A stretch of 64,000 bases of DNA, from assembly GCF_001866075.3 (NCBI RefSeq), contig NZ_CP063356.1:496001-560000 (forward strand). Reading direction: 5' to 3'. The stretch is from Anaerobacillus isosaccharinicus (GTDB taxonomy: Bacteria; Bacillota; Bacilli; Bacillales; Anaerobacillaceae). The position numbers and the translations under genes are program-made. A model generated the notes under the pieces. That model had not been told where the DNA came from and searched no databases. It saw nothing but the letters and a program-made list of their open reading frames with translations. Below, in pieces: positions 52,162 to 60,476 of this stretch (the stretch's first letter is position 1; every line of letters begins with the position of its first letter).

Positions 52162-53208
52162 TTGAAAAAAATTAAGGGGATTTCATCAATTTTAGGGGCT
52201 GCGTTTTTAGCAATGACCCTAGTCGCATGTTCGGAATCTACTACTACTGAGCCGGTTGCAGTAGCAGCAGAATCAACGCATGTCATCACAGAGACGGAAG
52301 TTCTGGAATTTCAGCAAAGCTGGGGAGAAGGAATTGTTCATATCGGTGAGGTATTCACGAGTGGTGGCGACTATGAAACTGCCGCTTCTGAACATATCAA
52401 TCGTTTCTATGGTTATGAAGATATGAATACTGTTCTTTTCAAACCAACTTTAGCTAAGGAAGTACGTCACCGTGACACATTTGAAAGTGCTATGTCTTAT
52501 TTTATAGGTGGAGATATCTCCGAGGATAAAGGTTTTGCTATTACACCTTGGACAAATGTACGTTGGGAAAATGAAGGAGTTATCATCGAAGGAAATCAAG
52601 CTGTAACTATGGGTGTTTATTATTTCACGCCTGGTAACGGTGGAGAGCCTGTCGAAGTAGAATACACTTTCGCTTACACAAAAAATAATGATGGCGAGCT
52701 AAAAATTGTTCTTCATAGCTCTCATCTTCCATTTAGTGCTACTAAAGCAATTACAGAAGAAGAAGTTCTAGAATTCCAGCAAAGCTGGGGAGAAGGAATT
52801 GTTCATATCGGTGAGGTATTCACGAGTGGTGGCGACTATGAAGCTGCCGCTACAGAACATATCAATCGCTTCTATGGTTATGACGATATGGAAACAGTTC
52901 TTTTCAAACCAACTTTAGCTAAGGAAGTACGTCACCGCGGCACATTCGAAAGTGCTTTATCTTACTTCGTAGGTGGAGATATTGCTGAAGATAAAGGTTT
53001 TGCTATTACACCTTGGACAGATGTACGTTGGGAAAACGAAGGGGTTCAAATTGAAGGTAATAAAGCTGTAACGATGGGTGTATATTATTTTACCCCAGCT
53101 AATGGCGGAGAGCCTGTCGAAGTAGAATACACTTTCGCTTTTACAAAAAATAATGATGGCGACCTAAAAATCACTCTTCATAGCTCTCATTTACCTTTTG
53201 GTAATTAA
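52162..53208 (+). CDS. lipoprotein with two nearly identical NTF2-like domains
   Basis: A 348-residue lipoprotein (lipobox LVAC, C23), starting at TTG after AAGGGGTG. Residues 42-191 and 197-346 are two copies of one 150-residue domain; by direct comparison 134 of 150 positions are identical. The domain (EVLEFQQSWGEGIVHIGEVF...YYFTPGNGGEPVEVEYTFAY...HSSHLPF) looks like a SnoaL/NTF2-type alpha+beta cone. No catalytic role can be assigned. A recent in-frame duplication is the simplest origin. Confidence 0.82.
   Translation: MKKIKGISSILGAAFLAMTLVACSESTTTEPVAVAAESTHVITETEVLEFQQSWGEGIVHIGEVFTSGGDYETAASEHINRFYGYEDMNTVLFKPTLAKEVRHRDTFESAMSYFIGGDISEDKGFAITPWTNVRWENEGVIIEGNQAVTMGVYYFTPGNGGEPVEVEYTFAYTKNNDGELKIVLHSSHLPFSATKAITEEEVLEFQQSWGEGIVHIGEVFTSGGDYEAAATEHINRFYGYDDMETVLFKPTLAKEVRHRGTFESALSYFVGGDIAEDKGFAITPWTDVRWENEGVQIEGNKAVTMGVYYFTPANGGEPVEVEYTFAFTKNNDGDLKITLHSSHLPFGN
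52285..53199 (+). repeat. internal 450-bp tandem duplication
   Basis: Copies at 52285-52734 and 52750-53199 within the lipoprotein gene encode the duplicated domain. Long stretches are identical at DNA level, including synonymous sites, pointing to a recent event. Confidence 0.85.
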
Positions 53209-53226
53209 TTAGTTAAATAATATAAT

Positions 53227-53270
53227 AACTAGAAGAGATCCATTAATTAACGGATCTCTTCTAGTTTTTG
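53227..53270 (+). terminator. terminator of the lipoprotein gene
   Basis: AACTAGAAGAGATCC pairs with GGATCTCTTCTAGTT (15 bp) and is followed by T residues. Confidence 0.9.
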
Positions 53271-53452
53271 AAGTTTATTCTCATCTTCTATTAAAATAAA
53301 TTCAATTGCCTCAATTTTTTTGAGCCAACCAGCGGTTTGATTGTCTCACTGTTCCTTTATTGGTTACTTTGCCTATTCAGCTACCTTTATCCTACGCTTC
53401 ACTTGGTGGTTCTTAATTTACCTTTAATTTCATACCTCTTTATTCAGGCTTA

Positions 53453-53866
53453 TTAGACGGGTTTTACTGACTGCTTGTTTCCTTCATTCTTTAAGAACAG
53501 ATGATCAAGAGCAAATAACTTACTACCATTTAACACAAGGTATAAAGCTACAGTAAGCAACACTAGATCGTAAGCATATCCATCGAAAAATCCAGCTGCT
53601 AATTTGACTTTTAAAATAGCTCCTGCCATAATAAGTCCAATCAATGCAGAAACAACTCGTGTACCAATACCTAGGATCAAAGCAATACCTCCAACTAATT
53701 CAATAGTTGCTACAATATATGCGAACCCTCCTGGTAAACCAATACTATCAAACCAACCTGCAATATTTTCGATACCACCTTGGAATTTCGCTGCCCCATG
53801 TGCTAAAAATACAATTCCTAATACAACTCTTAATAATAATGTTCCAACTTCATTTCTGTTTGACAT
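53453..53866 (-). CDS. DoxX-family protein (MhqP/CatD-like)
   Basis: A 137-residue four-helix DoxX protein (LLRVVLGIVFLAHGAAKFQG; IELVGGIALILGIGTRV). Small DoxX proteins of this kind in Bacillus (MhqP, CatD) belong to quinone and thiol-stress regulons. An MhqR-like palindrome lies upstream at 53946-53963. AGGAGGAA precedes the ATG. An HxlR regulator gene lies about 550 bp away. Confidence 0.87.
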   Translation of the reverse strand: MSNRNEVGTLLLRVVLGIVFLAHGAAKFQGGIENIAGWFDSIGLPGGFAYIVATIELVGGIALILGIGTRVVSALIGLIMAGAILKVKLAAGFFDGYAYDLVLLTVALYLVLNGSKLFALDHLFLKNEGNKQSVKPV

Positions 53867-53945
53867 AATTTATTCCTCCATTTATTTTTATAATTCCAAT
53901 GTTACTGTTACTAGTTGCTGTTTTTCCACTTTACTCTACTTATTT

Positions 53946-53963
53946 TATCTTGAATTTAAGATA
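53946..53963. promoter_or_regulatory. MhqR-like operator
   Basis: TATCTT-GAATTT-AAGATA is an 18-bp palindrome 80 bp upstream of the DoxX gene. It resembles the TATCTCGA...TCGAGATA boxes of the MarR-type quinone sensor MhqR. The regulator itself is not in this window. Confidence 0.5.
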
Positions 53964-54102
53964 TTTAATCAAAAAATTTTTTTTATATACGATCCTCCTC
54001 ATTACAAATGACAAGATACTTTATTATAGTTAATACGCATTTAGAAGCAAGACAGTATACCATTAGACATATGCAGGGGTTTCATACCCTTAATTGTAAA
54101 AG

Positions 54103-54133
54103 TAAAGGTCAAGATTTTTTACCTTGACCTTTA
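54103..54133 (-). terminator. terminator of the CDGSH gene
   Basis: TAAAGGTCAAG pairs with CTTGACCTTTA directly beyond the small CDGSH gene. Confidence 0.75.
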
Positions 54134-54138
54134 TAGGA

Positions 54139-54228
54139 TTACTTCTTTTGTCCACTCTTACCGTTTAGATGAGAACCATCACAGTTCCCGTTTGGACTTT
54201 TTGTGTTTCCGCAACCACACTTAGCCAT
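54139..54228 (-). CDS. 29-residue CDGSH iron-sulfur protein
   Basis: MAKCGCGNTKSPNGNCDGSH followed by nine residues (LNGKSGQKK). The three Cys and one His (C4, C6, C16, H20) form the CxC...CDGSH [2Fe-2S] ligand set of mitoNEET-type domains. AGGGGGTG precedes the ATG and a terminator follows the stop, so it is an independent gene. At 29 residues it is much shorter than usual CDGSH domains (about 40 or more), so it probably dimerises or docks to a partner. Confidence 0.75.
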   Translation of the reverse strand: MAKCGCGNTKSPNGNCDGSHLNGKSGQKK

Positions 54229-54414
54229 GTATACACCCCCTACAAGTAAAATAAGAAAATAACATTTTTTTCACCTACTGATTAAAGAAGGAATGTTATT
54301 TCCTTTTACAACATCTGTTGTTATATTTAATTATGAACTATACATTTTTTTATTGTAAGTACGCACAATAAAGTAATATAGTATACAAAAGGATACTGTA
54401 AGGAGGGCTACATT

Positions 54415-54756
54415 TTGTCCGAATGTAAAGTGGATACAGCTTTAGAAGCCATAGTTGGGAAATGGAAGCATAAAATCCTATTTCATATGATTAAACAAGA
54501 TAAAATTCGTTTTAACGAATTAAAACGATCCATACCAGGGATCACTCAAAAAATGCTTACTTCCCAATTACGCGAACTAGAACAACATGACCTAATTACT
54601 CGAAAGGTGTACGCACAAGTTCCACCAAAAGTTGAATATTCTCTAACCGAGCATGGGAAAAGCCTTATTCCAATCTTATCCATGATGAGTGTATGGGGTG
54701 AAGAGCATGTTAAACACGTTGAGTCTCTTTATCGGGAAACTGACGAAAAGGCGTAG
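54415..54756 (+). CDS. HxlR-family redox-type regulator
   Basis: A 113-residue winged-helix protein with N-terminal Cys4 (MSECKVDTALEAIVGKWKHK) and the core ITQKMLTSQLRELEQHDLIT, typical of HxlR/DUF24 regulators such as YodB and HypR that sense quinones or disulfide stress through this cysteine. It starts at TTG after AAGGAGGG. A palindromic stretch AGTATAC...GGATACT (about 54381-54398) in its own promoter may be its operator. Confidence 0.88.
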   Translation: MSECKVDTALEAIVGKWKHKILFHMIKQDKIRFNELKRSIPGITQKMLTSQLRELEQHDLITRKVYAQVPPKVEYSLTEHGKSLIPILSMMSVWGEEHVKHVESLYRETDEKA

Positions 54757-54845
54757 GGACACAAAAGAGTCTAGAGACAAGCTGGAACTTTATAAACTAA
54801 GTTTTGTAATTTCATTCTTTTATTTTGAATAATATAAAAGATGCT

Positions 54846-55155
54846 GGGACAAAAGTGTTTTAATCAATGAGAAATCCGAACAATGGTAGTTGGTGCAATC
54901 CATCGCTTCGGAAATATACTTCGCTTTCCGCGGGCGGCTGGTGAGCCTCCTCGTGCTTACGCACTGTGGGGTCTCACCCTTGCCTTTCATCCCGCAGGAA
55001 CGAGCGTTACTCCACTGCTAATACTTCGAGTTGTCTCGACGGATACGCTTCGTCAGCGTTAGCATGTAGAGGAAGAGACAGTATCTCTACGTATATTTCC
55101 TCCGCTATCGTTTTGTATTGTTCGGATTTTCAGTTAAACACTTTAGTTATGTCCC
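54846..55155. repeat. 310-bp MITE-like repeat with long inverted ends
   Basis: It begins GGGACAAAAGTGTTTTAATC... and ends ...GTTAAACACTTTAGTTATGT then CCC. The outer 35-40 bp are inverted and imperfectly matched, sharing GGGACA, AAAGTGTTT and AAATCCGAACAAT. The interior is GC-richer than its surroundings, has local palindromes (CTTCGCTTTCCGCGGGCGGC) and no gene. The wording resembles dispersed non-coding elements of alkaliphilic bacilli. Confidence 0.7.
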
Positions 55156-55184
55156 AACCTCATTTCTTTTCTATACCTTTACCT

Positions 55185-55274
55185 CTACCCTCTTAAAAAA
55201 CTCTTCAACGCACGGTACACGTCGCTCTTTTCTTTTAAAATAAAGTGGCGGAAGCGTTCGTCTGAGATGTTTTT
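55185..55274 (-). pseudogene. short gene fragment of unknown origin
   Basis: Thirty codons (KNISDERFRHFILKEKSDVY, then RALKSFLRG and stop) without a start codon, directly beyond the MITE-like repeat. They look like a protein C-terminus but I cannot name the family. Confidence 0.3.
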
Positions 55275-55358
55275 TTAGGCATTCATGAGTGTACTGCATC
55301 TCGAATTAATCTTGAAGAAAAAGTCTTTCTCATCCTACTGATTACAGCCATTAAAATG

Positions 55359-55430
55359 TACCACCTCTGACATAGTATTTACCACCAAATGACAATGATT
55401 GTACCAGAAAATGACAGACTGTTTACCACT
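55359..55430. repeat. IS21-like terminal repeats
   Basis: TACCA-N4/6-TGACA words recur about every 22 bp (TACCACCTCTGACA, TACCACCAAATGACA, TACCAGAAAATGACA, then TACCACTACA). This is the multiple-repeat pattern of IS21-family ends. No transposase is adjacent, so it is a relic end. Confidence 0.5.
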
Positions 55431-55578
55431 ACATAGATTTGCTACTGTATTACGTAGTAGACTTTATACTACGGAGCAATGAACCTTTAGTTTTATTAGA
55501 TATTTGAAAAAAAGTTCATGAAAAGAGGATAAACTTCAAAAAGGTACCTTATATAAATAAATGGTACCTTTTTCTATA

Positions 55579-56349
55579 TTAAAAGTACTTTCTATAAAAT
55601 TCTTGTCTCAATTTTCCACTCAACTGAGCATAGATACGAGTAGTTTCACTTCTTTCATGCCCAAGTAAACTCTGTATAACATCAAGAGGAGCTCCGTTAT
55701 TAAGCAAATGAGTTGCATAACTATGGCGCAATTGGTGAGGGTGTATGGTTTTGTCGATACCAGCCCGACTCGAAATGCGCTTGATAACATACCTCATCTG
55801 GGCTATGCTCATTCGGTGTGGATTTCGCTCCGTCACAAAAATAGCTGGGTCTTGATCTGTTCGCTCTTGTAGGTAACGCTTCAACCAAATATCACATCTG
55901 ATATTAAAATACACTTCACGCTCTTTATCTCCTTTCCCTCTTACAATTGCTGAACGGTTCCCGACATTAATACAATTCTTATCTAATGAAACAATCTCAC
56001 CAATTCTACATCCCGTCGAAAACATAAACTCAAACAAGGCTTTCTCCATTGCGGTATGGCAACCTTCCCTTAAATGTTCAATTTCACGTTCTGTTAAGAA
56101 CTTTGGGATTCGTTTTCCTACTTTTGGTTCCTTGATTTTGGCAGCAGGATTAGTGGTTATATGACCTTCCTCGTGTAACCAACGGAAAAATGATCGGATA
56201 AAACGAACACGATGAGCAAGACTCGATGGTTTTAATCCTTCGCTTGATAAAGCTAAGTAATCTTTAATACCTTGGGTTGTGACAGATTGAGGGTTAATAT
56301 CTTGGAAGTGACGGACTAAGAGATTTGCTTGCAGTCGGTAGGCATTTAA
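55579..56349 (-). pseudogene. tyrosine recombinase, C-terminal part (split by IS)
   Basis: The open frame continues from the IS junction (TTA AAT GCC TAC..., LNAYRLQANLLVRHFQD) through the catalytic domain with CRIGEIVSL (Arg), HPHQLRHSYATH (His-x-x-Arg), LLGHE and IYAQL (Tyr nucleophile) to 55579. A Met codon at 56049 is internal. All catalytic residues are present; only the start and about 25 N-terminal residues are cut off, and lie at 58179-58253. Confidence 0.88.
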
Positions 56350-58178
56350 TAGAGACTCGGAAATTAAATGATTAAATTTAGGTCTCCTGGAGCTTATGAG
56401 CTTGTTTTAAGAGGAAAGCGTGGGATTTTCAAAGTCATTTTCAAAAAAATGAATGACAAATAAACCACATGAAGTGGATTTTTTGAAAATTATATTTTAA
56501 GATGACTTTATAAGGACAAAAAGGACTGAATAATCGGGTTGGTAGCCACAAAATTATTCTTTTTTGCTTCCTTTATCCATGCATCGGCATGCTGACACAT
56601 GCCGATGATATATGTACGAATATTCCAATGTCTAGAACTTCGTCCTCTTGAATCTTCTAAACGATAATCCACTTTTTGCCGTTTAATACAACGCTCAACT
56701 CCAGTTCGCAAAGAATAGCGTTTTCGCCATTCCTTACTATCACGTTTGATACGTGGAAAGAGACGAGGATTATCCTTCGTCGCTGTATAAAATGTTCGAC
56801 CATAATCTGAATCTGAACACGGATTTGGGCATTCCCATTTTCCGCATACGGCTGGACAACGCCATTTGCGCCGATAGGTTTTTTGATTTAATCCCCAGTG
56901 GATCATCTCTCGACCAATAGGGCAGACTGGAACACCTTTAAGATTTATATCCATTTGTTTATGCTGAAATTGTTTAGAACGTCTTGGATTAAGGTCAATG
57001 ATGGCTGAAACATCATAGTGTTCTAACATTTCATAGATGGGAAAAGCATCTAGAGCAGAATCTAAGATGACTTCACTGATTTTCCAATCAGAATACCAAT
57101 GTTTGAGTTCATGAAACGTACTTACAAATAAAACTGAGTCATGTTTACTGGCTCTGTAGAGCCTTGGATAAATAGGTAAGTCATAAGGACTATCAGATGC
57201 AGTTACCATGAATAGGCTTCGCCCATAATAGTACTTTTCTCTAGAACTATCCCAACCGTAATCAGCGTCAGGGTCTGAGAATTGTCTCTTGCATTGGCAT
57301 TTCCAATTTCCTTGTTTACGACAATCGCATAGAAACTTACCATAAGGTCTTCCACCAGTAACAACGGGAGATCCATCACCGAGGATGCTTAAGGACATGG
57401 TGTCACCTAGTAATCCTTGTGTTGCTGATTTATTGACGAACAAGGATTGAAAGATCATTTGAAGTTGGTCATGGGCTTTCGGTGTATATTTAATATCCTT
57501 ATTTTTCAAGGCGCGTTTAACTAGTTTTTCAACAATCTTAGGGTTTTTAGGCTCTTGTTTCTGATTCTTTTTGCCTTTCTTTCTTGGTTTCTTTAGCTTT
57601 CTGTTATTTCTATTCGATAGATGTGGAGTTGAACCAAGCCATAGCCGATTAAAAAAATCGTAAAAGGTACCTACTCCAGGAACATTGTATGGAGAAAAAC
57701 CACTAAGGACCGCAAGAACTGGCGTTGTCTTTAATGTATAAACCCACTTGTCAATACTTGAGATATGGTGGTAATGCATGAGCATTAAACTCCGAAGCAT
57801 ATCACACGGCTGCCGCGGTTTTCTTCCTCTTGGATTAGAGGAATAACGGTGTCTAAGCAACATGGTGGCATCGGTTAGGTCAATCAAGGAACACCAAATT
57901 ATTGGTTCAGAGTAAAAGGTTTTTAAAAATGCTTTATCCTTATAGAGTTCATCTAATTGCTCGACAACAAAAGACAGATAGGATTCATGAGAACGGACGT
58001 TTTTTAGCATAAAAATTCCCCCAATACGAGTTTTTTAATGTCTTCAACTCGATTATTGGGGCGTTCTGAATTTGTCAAGAGGAAAATGTGTTCGCCCCCT
58101 TTAAATAGGGGTAAAACAATAAAAAGCCCTAGTCGAAAGACTAGAGCTGAAGCGGAAATTTAATTTCCGAGAGACTAT
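56350..58178. mobile_element. IS element (first of two related copies) inside the recombinase gene
   Basis: A 1,829-bp element. It is flanked by ATTTAA on both sides (56344-56349 and 58179-58184). Its ends are inverted repeats (TAGAGACTCGGAAATTAAAT on the left; ATAGTCTCTCGGAAATTAAA as reverse complement of the right). It encodes one transposase on the minus strand. Removing it restores the recombinase reading frame (CAT ACT TTA AAT GCC TAC). Confidence 0.85.
56508..58010 (-). CDS. transposase of the first IS
   Basis: A 500-residue transposase with GVGTFYDFFNRLWLGS, a basic Lys-rich stretch, GDGSPVVTGGRPYG, WDSSREKYYYGRSLF and RTGVERCIKRQKVDYRLED; these supply the Asp and Glu residues of an IS4/IS1182-type DDE enzyme. 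A Cys-rich segment (CDCRKQGNWKCQC) is inserted. The same blocks occur in the neighbouring 499-residue transposase. GGGGGAAT precedes the ATG. Confidence 0.88.
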   Translation of the reverse strand: MLKNVRSHESYLSFVVEQLDELYKDKAFLKTFYSEPIIWCSLIDLTDATMLLRHRYSSNPRGRKPRQPCDMLRSLMLMHYHHISSIDKWVYTLKTTPVLAVLSGFSPYNVPGVGTFYDFFNRLWLGSTPHLSNRNNRKLKKPRKKGKKNQKQEPKNPKIVEKLVKRALKNKDIKYTPKAHDQLQMIFQSLFVNKSATQGLLGDTMSLSILGDGSPVVTGGRPYGKFLCDCRKQGNWKCQCKRQFSDPDADYGWDSSREKYYYGRSLFMVTASDSPYDLPIYPRLYRASKHDSVLFVSTFHELKHWYSDWKISEVILDSALDAFPIYEMLEHYDVSAIIDLNPRRSKQFQHKQMDINLKGVPVCPIGREMIHWGLNQKTYRRKWRCPAVCGKWECPNPCSDSDYGRTFYTATKDNPRLFPRIKRDSKEWRKRYSLRTGVERCIKRQKVDYRLEDSRGRSSRHWNIRTYIIGMCQHADAWIKEAKKNNFVATNPIIQSFLSL

Positions 58179-58253
58179 ATTTAAAGTATGAGGTGAAAAT
58201 CCTTCGATTCGCTTCTCAGCTTTGTATGCTTCCCAGGCTTTAGTTAGTTGCAC
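58179..58253 (-). pseudogene. tyrosine recombinase, N-terminal part (split by IS)
   Basis: GTG 58253 follows TAGGAGGGATC at ribosome-site distance and opens QLTKAWEAYKAEKRIEGFSP then HTLN up to the ATTTAA duplicate. This is the start of a XerC/D-like SAM-like domain. Joined to 55579-56349 it gives a recombinase of about 280 residues. An upstream TTG (58313) lies inside the second IS and is rejected. Confidence 0.83.
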
Positions 58254-58278
58254 TGCTTGATCCCTCCTATATTTTATA

Positions 58279-60175
58279 TAGACTCTCGGCATTTGCCGAG
58301 CCTTGTGGCTCAAGGTTTTCTTGAGCCAATTTATTTGTATCCCTCCTATTTCTAGGTGGGATTTTTACTTTAGATTTCTTTTTCAATTGGGAATTAATTG
58401 TTGAAAAATATCATAAAAAAACTAAAAAAACACTTGACTTTTTAGTGCAACCCCAATAATCGCCGAGGAGGAATTGACTTCCTAACAATACGGTGAAATG
58501 GGGGATTTAAATGAAACCTACGCTAATACCACATATCTCATATCAAAACTTCGTTTTAGACCAACTAAATACTCATTACTCAGGCGGTATACTGACTCTC
58601 GTACGAAAAGATTGGACTATTATCTCAAAGTTATGGATCACGGATCTTTCTTTTACTACTACTTGGCTTCATGATTTATATTCAGTTAAAGGTCCTGAGC
58701 CACGTGATCCTGCTTCCATGCTTCGCTCTTATCTTTTGTGTTTATTGACAAGTCCGACCCTGAGTATTACAGAATGGGTGAACCAACTCCATCGTGTTCC
58801 TCTTTACACGATCCTTAGCGGCTTTGAACCTGGGGATGTTCCAGGTGTCGGTACTTTTTATGACTTCTTCAGACGGCTATCAGGTTTTGAGAAGGCTAAT
58901 GTAAAACCTTTTATTAAGCTCAAACGAAAAAAGAAGAAGAAGAAAAAACCGAAAAAGGGTGAAAAAGCAACTCCTAGAAACCCTGGTATTATTAGAAAAT
59001 TAGTAGATCGTCATTTACGCCATGGTTCAAAACAAAAACAATTGCCGGGAGATCAATTATACGCGTTTTTTCAATCTCAATTTCTTGAGGTTTCAGCGAG
59101 ATTGGGTTTGCTTGGAGATCCCCATTCCCTTGGTGTTGTTGGAGATGGGACACCTGTGGAAACAGCGAGTTACCCAAGAAGCAAACCTATTTGTGATTGT
59201 AGTGCCCAAGGACTAACGAATTGTACTCATCCTCGTCGATATTCTCAACCTGACATCGACTCAGGTTGGGATAGTTCAAGGGAGAGGTACTTCAACGGAT
59301 ATCATCTCTACATGATATCCACTAGCGATAGCCGATTCGACTTACCGCTATATCCACGGCTACATCCTGCTTCCCGGCATGATTCAGTCAGCCTAGTGGT
59401 TAGCTCAATTGAATTTTCGCAACGGTACACCTTGGGCACAATTGATAAAATCCTTCTCGATGCCGCACATGATGCAGAACCGATTTACGAATTACTGGAC
59501 CATCATAATGTGGAACCGTTTATTGATCTTAATGTTCGAACAAAGAAAAACTTCAGTACGGAAAGTGATATTCAAATTTCTCCCATAGGCGTGCCTATTT
59601 GTCCAATCGGTAAGGAAATGAAACCCAACGGTTTTGACATATCTCAAAACCGCCAAAAGTGGCGTTGTCCACTAGCTTGCGGATCGAAAAATACATGTTC
59701 CACTCCGTGTTCTAAAGCGAAGTATGGCCGCACATTTCATACGTTTAAGCGAGATAATCTTCGTCTGTTCACTAAAACACCAAGATCTTCTGAAAAGTGG
59801 AAACTCATTTATAAACGAAGAACTTCAGTTGAACGTTCGAACAAAAGAGAAAAAGTCGATTATCACTTAGAAGCTGGGCGCCATCGCTCTACAAAAATGT
59901 GGTATGTCCGCCTATACTCAATCATGATGTGTCAACACATAGATGCTTGGTACAGTAGTCAGAAAGAGACTTTGAACATTCAGGAAATCATCTTTACTAA
60001 AAGCGCCTAGACAATTTTTAAAAAATAGAATAACTGTAGGCTTATTTGGTGCATACTTTTTTGAAAACACTATGAAAACACTATGAAAACACATCATTTT
60101 ACTGTCCTGTTAATGAATTTTCCAGTGAATTTTTTACAAACTCTCGATAAACTCATCATTTATTCCGAGAGTCTA
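58279..60175. mobile_element. second, related IS element
   Basis: An 1,897-bp element with exact 11-bp ends TAGACTCTCGG / CCGAGAGTCTA, nearly the same as those of the first IS. The flanks TTTATA and TTTATG may be an imperfect target duplicate. It landed 26 bp upstream of the recombinase start codon and probably removed its promoter. Its left end folds into three neighbouring hairpins (CTCGGC/GCCGAG, GAGCC/GGCTC, CTCAAG/CTTGAG). Confidence 0.8.
58511..60010 (+). CDS. transposase of the second IS
   Basis: A 499-residue relative of the 56508-58010 transposase with the same blocks: DVPGVGTFYDFFRRLSGF, GDGTPVETASYPRSK, WDSSRERYFNGYHLYM and RTSVERSNKREKVDYHLEAG. A run of basic residues (KRKKKKKKKPKKGEK) lies near 135-150. 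The frame is intact, so this copy may be active. Confidence 0.88.
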   Translation: MKPTLIPHISYQNFVLDQLNTHYSGGILTLVRKDWTIISKLWITDLSFTTTWLHDLYSVKGPEPRDPASMLRSYLLCLLTSPTLSITEWVNQLHRVPLYTILSGFEPGDVPGVGTFYDFFRRLSGFEKANVKPFIKLKRKKKKKKKPKKGEKATPRNPGIIRKLVDRHLRHGSKQKQLPGDQLYAFFQSQFLEVSARLGLLGDPHSLGVVGDGTPVETASYPRSKPICDCSAQGLTNCTHPRRYSQPDIDSGWDSSRERYFNGYHLYMISTSDSRFDLPLYPRLHPASRHDSVSLVVSSIEFSQRYTLGTIDKILLDAAHDAEPIYELLDHHNVEPFIDLNVRTKKNFSTESDIQISPIGVPICPIGKEMKPNGFDISQNRQKWRCPLACGSKNTCSTPCSKAKYGRTFHTFKRDNLRLFTKTPRSSEKWKLIYKRRTSVERSNKREKVDYHLEAGRHRSTKMWYVRLYSIMMCQHIDAWYSSQKETLNIQEIIFTKSA

Positions 60176-60476
60176 TTTATGTGTATTTTAGAGGAATTAT
60201 TGCCAATTTTATGAAAAATAAGAACAACAATTGGTTCTTTTCTGGTATTATTTATGTATGAAGGTTGATCACTTTGTGAAGAAATTCACTTAAACTAACG
60301 AGCAGAATAGTTGAACAAGCCATGCATTACTATCTTAGCTTATGTGGAACTTTTTCTTATAACAAATACATAGAAAATTCCTGATTTCTGGTAAAAACAG
60401 ATGGAGTATCACTTAATCTAAGCAATTTTGATAAAATTTGGAATTAACAAATAGTGACTTGGAAAGGAGAGTAAAG
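60176..60476. other. intergenic stretch, nothing assignable
   Basis: About 300 bp of AT-rich sequence between the second IS and the protease gene. No frame, hairpin array or recognised site is evident. Confidence 0.4.
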
